Positions 1 through 10,500 of a stretch of 64,000 nucleotides of DNA are shown here, piece after piece. This DNA comes from Euleptes europaea. Lineage: Eukaryota; Chordata; Lepidosauria; Squamata; Sphaerodactylidae. Numbering within the stretch: position 1 is the first letter of the stretch; each line of letters begins with the position of its first letter. The DNA is taken from the NCBI RefSeq assembly GCF_029931775.1, contig NC_079312.1, positions 12,345,821-12,409,820 of the forward strand, in the 5' to 3' direction. A program made the position numbers and the translations under genes. Under the pieces are notes generated by a model. The model was not told where the DNA came from. It worked only from the letters and a program-made list of their open reading frames with translations, and searched no databases.

Positions 1-1266
1 CATGTCTCAAAAGATAAGAAGAGCAAGAGAAGCCTTTCCCACACTGAGCACACTGATAGGGCCTCTCTCCGGTGTGGATTCTCTTGTGTACATCAAGGTA
101 TGATTTCAGGATAAAGCGTTTGCCGCAGTCTGAACATTCGTATGGTTTCTCTCCAGTGTGGGTTCTCCGGTGCGTAATGAGGCCTGAAATTTGTTTAAAA
201 CTTTTATCGCACTCGGAGCATTCATATGGCTTCTCTCCTGTATGGGTTCTCTTATGTGTAACAAGAGTTGCACCATGATTGAAGCCTTTACCGCAGACAG
301 GGCAGACGTAAGGTTTCTCTCCTGTATGGATTCTCCGGTGCGTGATAAGGTAATCTTTTCGTCCAAAGCCTTTCCCACACTCAGGGCATTCATATGATTT
401 CACAGCAGCACCTCTGGCATGAGTCTTCTTGTGTCTCCTAAATGATGCTGTGTAACTGAAGCATTTTCCACATTCAGAGCACTGGTATGGTTTTTCAGCT
501 GTATGGCTCTGTTTGTGTATATTAAGGGTTCCTTTCTCACGGAAGCTTTTCCCACAAACAGAGCACATGAAGGGCTTCTCTTCCGAATGGGTTCGCATGT
601 GTACATTAAGAGCAGATTTCACAGTGAAATTCTTCCCACAGTCTGAGCACTCAAACGGCTTCTCTCCTGTGTGGATTCGCTTGTGGACAGCAAGGTGTGG
701 CTTCCGATTGAAACTTTTCCCACAGTCTGAACACTGGTAGAGCTTCTCTCCTGTGTGGATTCTCTCATGCAAAATAAGGGACCCTCTGCGGAAGAAGCTT
801 TTTTCACACTCAGAACATGCGTATGGCCTCTCTCCCGTGTGGATTCTCTTGTGCTGAGCAACATACGCTTTCTCACGAAAGCTTTTTCCACAGTCCGAGC
901 ACTGATATGGTTTCTCATTAGTATGGCTTCTCTCATGGCTTACAAGATCTGACTGGTAAGAGAAAATTTTGCCACAATGCGAGCAGATATGCTTCTCCCC
1001 AGCATGGTTCCTCTCATGCATAACCAACTGTGATCTCTTATGGAAACTCTCTCCACAGTGGGCACATTTATACGGATTTTCTTTTGGCATTTTCCCTTGC
1101 GAGGTTTGCTGGGAACTTTCCATTCCCTCCAAGTGTCCAGACATCTCTTCCATATTAGGACTCTGAAAGAGTTCCCCTTTGGCTTCATCCAATGAAATTC
1201 CACCTTCTTGTGGCTTTTTTTCCAGTGGACAACACTTGTATTCATTCACCTGAACTCGGCCATCAC
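1..1266 (-). CDS. C2H2 zinc-finger terminal exon, cut by window edge
   Basis: Reads leftward from a good acceptor (pyrimidine tract then CAG at 1267-1269) in entry phase 1, the usual phase for the last exon of SCAN/KRAB zinc-finger genes. About 421 codons are visible with no stop or frame break. A non-finger linker of roughly 65 residues is followed by 12 complete C2H2 fingers (Cys-x2-Cys, His-x3-His) and a 13th cut at base 1. Most inter-finger linkers are TGEKP-like; the one between fingers 8 and 9 is replaced by HARGAAVKS. The family binds DNA in the nucleus. No KRAB or SCAN exon of its own lies between it and the THAP-SCAN gene on the same strand. It could be that gene's alternative last exon, or belong to a gene whose 5' exons I cannot see. 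The stop lies outside the window. Confidence 0.9.
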
Positions 1267-1390
1267 CTGCCAGAAGGAAGAGAATGATGACATTCAGAGG
1301 ATATCTACATCTAAAGCAAAACAAAGGTCAAACTGCTCGGGACACGAGGATCTGTAATCAGAACACCTGATGCCCAGTTTAGGGCAGCTA

Positions 1391-1697
1391 TGTGGGAAGA
1401 AGAAGAAGAGTTGGTTTTTATATGCCGACTTTCTCTACCACTTAAGGGAGAATCAAACCAGCTTACAATCACCTTCCCTCCCTCTCCCCACAACAGACAT
1501 CCTGTGAGGTAGGTGGGGCTGAGAAAGTGTGACTAGCCCAAGGTCACCCAACTGGCTTCATGTGGAGGAGCGGGGAAACAAATCCAGCTCACCAGATTAG
1601 CCTCCGCTGCTCATGTGGAGGAGTGGGGAATCAAACTCGGTTCTCCAGATCAGAGTCCACCACTCCAAACCACCACTCTTAACCACCATACCACGCT
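1391..1697 (-). mobile_element. tRNA-derived SINE, family B (about 300 bp)
   Basis: Read on the minus strand it starts with a tRNA-like head (GGTTAAGAGTGGTGG preceded by CCAGCGTGG) and ends in the AACCAACTCTTCTTC tail. The same unit recurs about ten times in this window, in both orientations. Confidence 0.8.
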
Positions 1698-1869
1698 GGG
1701 GAGGGACATGATATAGATTGGAGACATAGCACAGGGAAAGTAGGAGTCAGTTATCCCTGGTTTAATTTCTGTACTTGAAAATTCCTTGTTGGGACTGTTT
1801 TACCCGCAGCCAGTTTGTGTGGGGGGAAATAAGAAAATAGGCCTGAAAAGCAAGCCTGAGGGAACCAAA

Positions 1870-2300
1870 CTGTAGCCATTAAATTGTCTATGACTATAGT
1901 TAATGTTATGCATAGCCACATATTCAACTATAATTCTACTTATGCAGCTGTAACTTGTTTAACTTTTCAGTCAGAACATTGTTAATGATGGACAGGTCAC
2001 TACGATTTTCAAGTTCGTGAATAAATAAGGCAAAAAGTCCCGAAGTCTATGTTGATAAAATACCCACTGCCATCCATCATTATCAGCACATTTAGTAATC
2101 ATTTCTGGTGAACTGTACACTTGTTTATATCTGACTATAAAACCTTGTCATTCGGTTTATTCTGAGAGAGACTCTTGTCTGACCTTCCGGTGGGATAGAC
2201 TCTCTCCTTGTGCACAATAAATTATTCAGTTATAAGTCTCTGTGTCTGGTCTATTCCTAGCTGGTGAGTCCCGTCTCCTACTGGGTTGGAATTCCTCAAC
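1870..2300 (+). mobile_element. possible solo LTR of an old retrovirus-like element
   Basis: A non-coding stretch has a TATA-like box (CTATAAAA near 2139), an AATAAA signal about 75 bases further on and a GT-rich segment after it, ending near a CA. That order of parts resembles a solitary LTR fossil. No internal coding part is seen next to it. The ends and the duplicated target site are not certain and the family is not assigned. Confidence 0.3.
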
Positions 2301-3086
2301 AACAGGACACAAAGACAGGCACAATACAGTTTGCGAAGGGGGATCATTTTCTATCAGGGACACTGTGTGTAGGAAGAGGAGCAGTGGAGGTTCAAAATAT
2401 ATTGATTTCTGAGGAATTCCCCAGCTCTTGCGAGAGTCCTTCCTCCTGTGTGTATTTGACCACCGTTTTGGTTGTCCTGACAACAGGAAACAAAAAAACG
2501 GCAGCCAAATTCTTGCAAAGAGGAGGAATCTGACGGGGGTTCAGAAACTGGCCTGCGTGGCTTGCCACCCTCTTTTTAAAGAGGCCTTGGGGAGCAAAGA
2601 GGGAGGGTGGGTTATATCCTCAGGCTCCTGTGCAATAAAGGATGAACTGGCCGCAGGCAAGACAGGGAGCTGCTATGCCCCGAAACCTATCCCCTGTGGA
2701 AACCTTCTCACATGGCCGCGCCATAGAGCCAGCCTGGGGGGACAGGTTGTTAAGCCTTCCACAAGGCCACGGACCTTATCCACATTAAGCCCTCCAAGGG
2801 ATGCTTTCTAAGGCTACGTGGCTCATTGGGGGAATCCAATCATGATACCCTAAGATTGGAATCGCATAGAAAACTGGATTGTAGCACTTCAAGCTACCAG
2901 TAGGGAATACTATTTTTTTAATGATCTGCTATGTTTTTTTTAAAAGGAGGGTAGGGGAAAAAATCCTCCCTGCAAGTAGAAGACTAGGACATTAGGGGGA
3001 AAGAGTCTAGCCCAGCTTTTTATCTGCTGTCCTGGTTTCCTATTTGCAGGGAGCTCTTAACATAAAGGAGCATCCTGAAACTGTGA
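2301..3086. other. intergenic or intronic stretch, nothing recognised
   Basis: No exon with a recognisable domain and no repeat I can name. A T-rich and A-rich patch near 2930-2960 is the only compositional feature. Confidence 0.4.
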
Positions 3087-3290
3087 GCCCACATGAAGCT
3101 GCCTAATACTGAGACCATTGGTCTATCAAGGCCAGTACTGTCTTCCTCAAATTGGCAGTAGCATTCTAGGGTATTAGGCAGAGGTCTTTCACATCTCCTC
3201 CTGTCTGGTTGTTTTAACTGAACATACTGGGGATTGAACTTGGGACCTTTTGCATGCCACACAGATCCTCCACAGCCCCTCCCACTGAGT
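3087..3290 (-). mobile_element. tRNA-derived SINE, family A (diverged)
   Basis: Antisense copy of the roughly 210-bp SINE whose head reads GGCTGTGGCTCAGTGGTAGA in better copies and whose 3' end reads AAGGCAGCTTCATG. This copy is diverged; the head is recognisable only by the antisense of GCATGC and by the C-rich end. Confidence 0.65.
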
Positions 3291-3971
3291 CAGATCCTGC
3301 AACCACAAGTAATTGGATTTCCCAAGGACTCTCCTACTTCATTCTACTGCTAGAGTAGATTGGTATCCTGAATCAGTTGCAAAGGAGCTACCTGCTGGTT
3401 ACCGATCACACTTCTCACCTGGTTCATTTCCCTCCTGGTTCTTTGTTCCGCCTCGATTCCCAGAATTCACTTCTGCCTCAACGCCCTCGTTTCTAGCCGA
3501 CGCACCACATGACTCCCCCTCAATGTCACTCTCCCACACGTCACCTGCTGTAAGAAGCCCCCCAGCAGTACCCGGTCAGAACACAAGAAAACAACAAGAG
3601 CCGCAAACCAAACACATTGCTTTATGGAATGATGAACGAGGATAAGGGTTTGACCTGCCTACATTATGGGGAAAGGGTGGTGCAGTGGCTAGAGCACAGC
3701 TCCCCCCCCCCCCCACAATTACGAAGTGACTTTATTTTAATTATTTGGTTTCTAACCTATGAGGTAGGACCGCCCGGGATATGGAAGGCTCGTCCGATAT
3801 CACCGAGTGAAGGACATGACCGAGTGGGGGTTTGAACCCAAAGTGTCCCCTTTCCTTGTCTAGCACACTAACCACTGCACCACATTGGCTGGGTGGTACA
3901 GTTTGATTATGATCTGACAGCATGCTCCACCTCATGGATCCATAAGGGCACGTGCACACCCACCCACAGAC
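3291..3971. other. no gene; decayed SINE-like pieces
   Basis: 3673-3895 carries a tRNA-like start (GGTGGTGCAGTGGCTAGAGC), a C run, a middle block resembling the other SINEs, and a reverse-oriented ACCACTGCACCACATTGGCT. TTTATT at 3731-3736 is an AATAAA on the minus strand, about 630 bases past the THAP-SCAN stop, and could be its polyadenylation signal. The rest holds nothing I recognise. Confidence 0.4.
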
Positions 3972-4275
3972 ACACACACACAAAGGGGGTTACCACATTA
4001 TATATTCCCAGCAATGTATTAAGAGTTTTAAAATGTTATTAAAAACTCCACTTAAAAGGGTTTTTGGATGATATGGCTAAAAAATGGTAGGAAGACGTCT
4101 TCACAGCTAAAGGGGCAAAACAAAATGCGAACAGTATTTTTTATAACAGTTTCAAACTCTTAATACATCACTGGGAATACATAGAAAGTGCGAACAGTAT
4201 TTTTTATAACATTTTCAAACTCTTAATACATCTCTGGGAATACATAATGCGGTAAACCCCACAAAGACACACACA
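3972..4275. repeat. imperfect inverted repeat with an internal tandem duplication
   Basis: The block around 3975-4045 is repeated in reverse complement at about 4195-4272 (both contain TTAAGAGTTT in one direction or the other, a TTCCCAG block and a GGTTTACC-like outer block). The right arm is itself a tandem copy of 4126-4191. Both outer ends run into CA-rich sequence. It lies just downstream of the THAP-SCAN stop codon, so it may sit in the 3' UTR. It may be a short foldback DNA transposon; the family is not assigned. Confidence 0.6.
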
Positions 4276-4366
4276 ACAGTATTTTAACAAAATAAAAATG
4301 GATCCCCCCTGGCTTCTTTCCTTTGTTTTGGGGAGAAGAGCCCAAGAGACAGCCACTCCTATCAGT

Positions 4367-4560
4367 TCATGGCTGAAAATTAGGGCTTTCTGCTTTGTAG
4401 CCCTTCTCTGATGGGACAATAGCTCCTCTCTCCCCTTCTGCACATATCCGTAATGGGTACCCACTCTCAATAGTCACAGAGGAAGCAACCTCCTGGGACA
4501 TTTCTTCTTCAGACACGGGGCTTTCCAGTTGAGCCCTCGTCTCCTTCATGCTGCTGTCTC
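4367..4560 (-). CDS. THAP-SCAN exon 6: terminal exon, unrecognised acidic tail
   Basis: The acceptor CTCTCTTCCAG is followed by an exon in entry phase 1 that reads 63 whole codons to a TGA at 4369-4367. The segment is rich in Glu and Ser and has no known domain. The zinc-finger exon at 1-1266 has the same entry phase, so the two could be alternative last exons. Confidence 0.65.
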
Positions 4561-7500
4561 CTGGAAGAGAGAAAAAAAGACAGATGCTCAAGGAGAGGTT
4601 CAGTCCCTCTTCCAGAAAGGAAGGAAACACCCCAAAGAAGAAGAGCTGTTTTTCTCTACTTCGCTTTTCTCTACTGTACAGAGTCTCAAAGCGGCTTACA
4701 TTCACTTCTTCACCCACCCCCCACAACAGGCACCTTGCAAGGTAGGTGAGGCTGAGAGTTCGGAGAGAACTGTGACTGGCCCAAGATCACCCGGCAGGCT
4801 TTATGTGACGGAGCAGGGAAACCAACCCAGTTCTCCAGATTCGAGTCCACTGCTCTTAACCACTACACCACGCTGGCTCTCCAAGGAAAGAAGAACCTGA
4901 GTTTGCTGAGACTAAGTCAAAAAGACCCACAATCCCCATCAGTGCAGAGGGAAGAGGGAGCCGTTTAGGCCTCCATGTTCTCACAAAGGGAAAGCAGAGG
5001 AAGGAGCATCTGTGAAGTACTGATGGCATCGAAACGATTTCCATCTCCGTGATTTCTCATGGGTCTGCCGCTTGTTAACTCAGTCGCAGGCTTAACCATG
5101 ATACCTGATCCCCAGTTTGGGCCAGCAAGCGTTTTCACGGACGCACAGAAAGAGTCCTTTCCCTGCCCCCCCTGGTTTGGAAATCTGCAGAAGGGGGCAT
5201 AAGTGAACATAAGAAAGGCCATGCTGGATAAGACCAAGGCCCATTAGGTCCAGCAGTCTGTTCACACAGTGGCCAACCAGGTGCCTCTAGGAAGCCCACA
5301 AGCAAGACAACTGCAGCAGCATTGTCCTGCGTGTATTCCACAGCATCTAAGATAATAGGCATGCTCCTCTGATCCTAGAGAGAATAGGTTTGCATCATGA
5401 CTAGTATCCATTTTAACTAGTAGCCATGAATACTCCTTTTCTCCATGAACATGTCCACTCCCCTCTTAAAGCCTTCCAAGTTGGCAGCCATTACCACAAC
5501 CTGGGGCAGGGAGTTCCACAATTTAACTATGCGCACGCACCTATTCAGGGTGCTGGAACCCAGTAGAGTAGCTGTGTTAGTTTACTTTGACAAAACAAAG
5601 CAGAAGTCCAGTAGCATATTAAATGAATACAATAAACTAATACATTAAATAAATGCTACATGTCTTTAAGATGCCACTGGGCCTCTGTTTTGTTTTGCTT
5701 AAAGCCAGCCATACAGCTTTGTTAGAGATGTTCACACACTGATGCAAAGCCAACCCACATGCTGTGTTAATTCAAACCCGGTTCTCCAGATTGGAGTCCA
5801 CTGCTCTTAACCACCGCTTTTAACCACTACACCACGCGGTCTCTTCAGAATAGACTGAAGAAACGCGCCCTAGGAACTGTATCATGTCCTGTGGCAGAGG
5901 TAAGAAGGATTCTTACCCAGCAAGGTTGCGTTTCTGGCCTCCTCCTTTGCAATACCCTTGAACCGAAGCTTATACCGGGTTATTGATGGAGACTTTTCTG
6001 CTTTGGCTGCCCTCTCTGCCAGTGGCCTCTGCACCTGAAACGACAGAGAGGGTGAAGGAAACAGGAGGACAGGCAGCATAAGCAAGAAGTCCAGATTCCA
6101 CTCCTCCAACCAGCCTGCCTGGCCTTTCTCCACCTACCCTGTTAGCCATGGGCATAGACCAAGCATCAAGTTTCTTGAAGGGTGGAAGACACAACGCCAG
6201 ACAGACCTTGGAAAATCACAATTTTTCCTAGCACCTGATAAATCTAGATACTTGGTCTCACCTGCAGCTTATTTTTATCATCTTGAGTCTATTACTTATT
6301 AGGAAGGCCTTTATCCTTGCCAGATGCCAGGCCCTACTATCGGCTGTTTTAGAAGGGAAATATAAGAAGATTCCTAGCTCAGAGAGGTTATGTTCGTGTT
6401 GAACAGGGGACATTGAAACCATCGAACATGCACAGATATGTTGCCCATTCTACCACAAAGTTAGATCAAAGCTTATTTCCTCCCTACTTGGTAAATTCCC
6501 TGTTGAGTCAGTTGAGCTTTTGGCAAAGAAGCTCCTAGTAGGAGAAGACCCTCAGCTTACGCTCCAAACTGCCAAGTTCTGCGCCGTTGCTATTAAAATA
6601 CGCAGCACTTTATTAGAAAATGATTGTTAGAATATTTTACAATTTTATCTATTTTAATATGATAATTTAAACCAGGGGTTGCTTTTATTGACCTTACACC
6701 TTTATATGTACGGACAGTCTGTGATTCTGCGGTGCAAAACTATTGTGTCTGGACATTTTGATGTGCTGGCACGTGATTAACCGACAGTATTAGCCGACAG
6801 TATTAATAAACTTGACACTCCTCCAACCTGCGACTCTGCCGGCCAGCCAGCTGCAGTCAATGGGGAAGGAGAAACAGGAGTCGGTTTCCTCTCTGTTTTC
6901 ATTATTTGGGTCTGATTCCCAGGAAAGGTTGAGAAAGCAGTGCTTTAGGACACAAGAAGAGCCGCGCTGGATCGGACCGTGGGTCCACCAAGTCCAGCAT
7001 TCTGCTCACATGGTGGCCAACCGGCCATCTCGAGGAAGCTCAGAAACAGGATGACCACAACAACATCCTCCTTCTTGTGCTCCCCAGCAACTGATACAAA
7101 GAGGCCTACTGTCCCTGGTACAGGAGAGAACAGATATTCATGATGACTAGTACCCTCTGCTAGCCCCGCTTCCATGAATTTGTCCACTCCCCTTTTAAAG
7201 CTTTCCAGGTTGTCCGCCCCTTGTGTCTGTCCTGAATCCAGTGGATGACCAGTGGGTTCGGCTCCAGTGGATGACCCTGGGTTCTAGTATTATGGGAGAG
7301 GGAGAAAAACCTCTCCCTGACCACTCTTTCCAGAACACACAAAATTTTACAGACGTCTATTATGTCTCTACTTACTTGCCTTTTTTTCTAAATTAAACCA
7401 ACAGCGATTCCAAAACTCTGCTCCGAGGGAAAACTAAGTGACGGAGGCAGGCTGCCGACAGCACAAGTCACTCCTTCCCATCCCGCAGGATGATCCACTA

Positions 7501-10500
7501 AAGTTCCAGGACGATCGCACCCAAGGCAGATTCGTAGCAGAATTACTTGCCCTCTCAAGAGGCTGCGTGACGCAGTCCTGCAAGAGTCCCTGCTCTAGTC
7601 TTGCCTCCACCTGGCAAAGGATCGTGCAGAAAATAGGGGCAGTTGGGCTTTTTAGAGGGCAGCTAATTCTTCCCCATGTAACACCTAAACCTTTTCGAAG
7701 GAGCATAAATGAAGTGAAAATTCACAAATAAAGTCCACCTCTGCTGGTATTGGAACAGGGCCTTTTCAGGAGGGGCCCCTAAGCCACGCAACTCCCTTCC
7801 CCTCCAAAGTATGGCTGGCATAACTCCTGCAAAGGAATGAAGACCAAACCATTTCGATGCACCTCATTCCGTTCAATTTCGCCTGACAATTCTGAAACTT
7901 TGATGCCATCTTTATCTATTGCTTCACTTACATTTGTAAGCACACATTTTTGAAAATTAACTGATATTCATGGACACATGAACACATGAAGCTGCCTTAT
8001 ACTGAATCAGACCCTCGGTCCATCAAAGTCAGTATTGTCTACTCAGACTGGCAGCAGCTCTCCAGGGTCTCAGGCAGAGGTCTTTCACATCACCTACTCG
8101 CCTAGTCCCTTTAACTGGAGATCCCGGGGATTGAACCTGAGACCTTCTGCATGCCAAGCAGATGCTCTACCACTGAGCCACAGTGCCTTATTGTTCTCGT
8201 GAGCCATTACGGCTGAGAAACAACATACAAATATTTTAAATACACAAACAAGAGGCCTCTTGGGAAATGCTGCCGGAAGGACCACTGATCCTTGTGCCCA
8301 TGCCCAGTGCCCTGGAACGCCAGGACAAAACGGTTCTCACCTCTCCACCTCGTTCATTCCGCAGGAACTCCTCCGCCAGGGCCACCGCCTGGTCACAGTT
8401 GGAGGGATCTTCCCCCTGGACATAGCTCTGCATCTCCAGGGGCAGGATGCTCAGAAACTGCTCCAGGATCACCAGGTCCAACATCTGCATCTTGGTGTAT
8501 TTCCCAGGCTTCAGCCACTGTTGGCAAAGGTCCCAGAGGCGGCTGCAGAGCTCGTGGGGCCCGTTGAACGCCTGGTAGCGGAGCTGCCGGAAACTCTGGC
8601 GCTCCCCGTTGGAGCTGGCTGGGGCCCTGTCCGGGAAGCTTGGCTTCGTTCTTTCCCTGCACTCCCTCTTAGGTCGAGTCCGGAGGAGGCGGGGGCCCTT
8701 GCCGGCTTCAGGGTCTGCGGGGCCTTGCTCCCGTATGGGTGCCAAGTGGAGATCCAGGGCTGAAGGGACAGAGACACAAATGCCAGGGGTCAGGGAAACA
8801 CCTGGAGGCTTTTGGGCGCATCGTGGAGAGCCGTTTCTCTGTGTTGAACTAAGAGTCGCCTGGGCTTGAGAGAAATCCGAGGCTGCTGGACCTTCATTCC
8901 CAACTTTGCCACTGCAGCCCTACTTAGTTACCGCACTGCTTCTTCTTCACCCCAGCTGCCGCCTCTCTGCATGAGTCCATGTTCTGGGGAGGTCCCCCTG
9001 AACTGGGATAGATACACACACACTCCCTAACAGCCTCCCCCTGGCCAGATGGCTGCTCTTTCCCTTCCTTACAATCAGAGGGATGGATCCAAACATCTTC
9101 CATAGAGCCTTCCGCCACCCTTAGGAGCCTTCCTCCAACTTAAGTGGCTCTTTCACCAACAGAAGAGCGACTTGATTTAGAGGAGGGCTTCAAATCTGAG
9201 CTTAAAGCAGGTGTCTCCAACATGGCTCCTGTGGGTGTCATAGCACACATCAATCTCTTTCCTGGCACCAAGTAATTTTAGAAAGTGGGCAGGATCAGGT
9301 GGGGCTTTTTGCCCAGGAAGGCTTCTGATTAGCCACTGGAGATTGGATTAGCTGCACAGATTTTTATTAAAATGTTGCTTTGGTAGCAGCTGCCACCACA
9401 GCAAAAGGATCTTCACTATGTGACTGAAGGTAAGTTGCGGCAGCCATTTTGTGGCAGGCTCCACCTCCTCCAGCAGCCATTTTATGGCTGCGCCCACCAT
9501 GCTGTGCCAGAATTCCAAAGGTGTCCACAAGGTTTAAAAAGGTTCGGGACCCCTGGCTTTAAAGACAAGGTGGGGTATAAATATTTTAATAAGTAAATAA
9601 ACAAACTTTGTTCATTGAATAGAATAGGGGTAGCAGCCAACCCAATCACTATTATGAAAACAACAAATATACAGACATCCACACTATTTCTTAAATAACG
9701 CACCATGTGATTATGCAGCCGTGTGCATCATCGGCATAGTGGATTCATGTCATTGAGGAAGAGTAGGTTTTTATATGCCGACTTTCTCAGCCACTGAAGA
9801 AAGAATCAAACTGGCTTACAATTGCCTTCCCTTCCCCACAACAGACACCCTGTGAGGAAGGTGGGGCTGAGAGAGCTCTAAGAGAGCTGTGACTAGCCCT
9901 AGGTCACCCAGCTGGCTTCATGTGTAGGAATGGGGAAACCAACTCAGCTCACCAGATTAGCCTCTGCCGCTCATGTGGAGGAGTGGGGAATCAAACCCTG
10001 TTCTCCAGATCAGAGTCCACCATTACACACCACCTCTCTTAACCACTACACCACGCTGGCTCGGATAGCAGCTCACTGCTGCCAGTAAATCTCTGGAAAA
10101 CCCTTCGGGCCTGCTGCTTGGTGAGATCTTGTCTTGGTGGGCCATGGGGGTCTGATCCTGTATGGCACTTTCTCAAGAAAGAGCTTCCAAATCAAGATCA
10201 CATCAGGGATACAGACCAAGCAGCTTGCCGGTGTGGGGGCAGGGGGGGGGCTGAACTGGGTGGACAGGCAGCATTAAAATGTTTTAAATAAATGAAACTA
10301 GCAGCTAAACCTTCACATAGCACAGAGGTAAATACCATCCTAGAATCATAGAGTTGGAAGGGACCACCAGGGTTCATCTAGTCGAACCCTCTGGACAATG
10401 CAGGAGATTCACCACTGCCTCCCCCACACACACCCCAGTAACTTCACTCCATGCCCAGAAGATGGCCAAAAAAAAACCCCTCCAGGGTCCCTGGCCAATC

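Noticed and set aside
1870-2300. A whole endogenous retrovirus around the LTR-like stretch
   Set aside because: No gag, pol or env readings in the flanks; at most a solitary LTR.
5917-6034. Exon 5 of THAP-SCAN as another degenerate KRAB
   Set aside because: 118 nt rather than 127, and no alignable KRAB positions beyond the first few residues.
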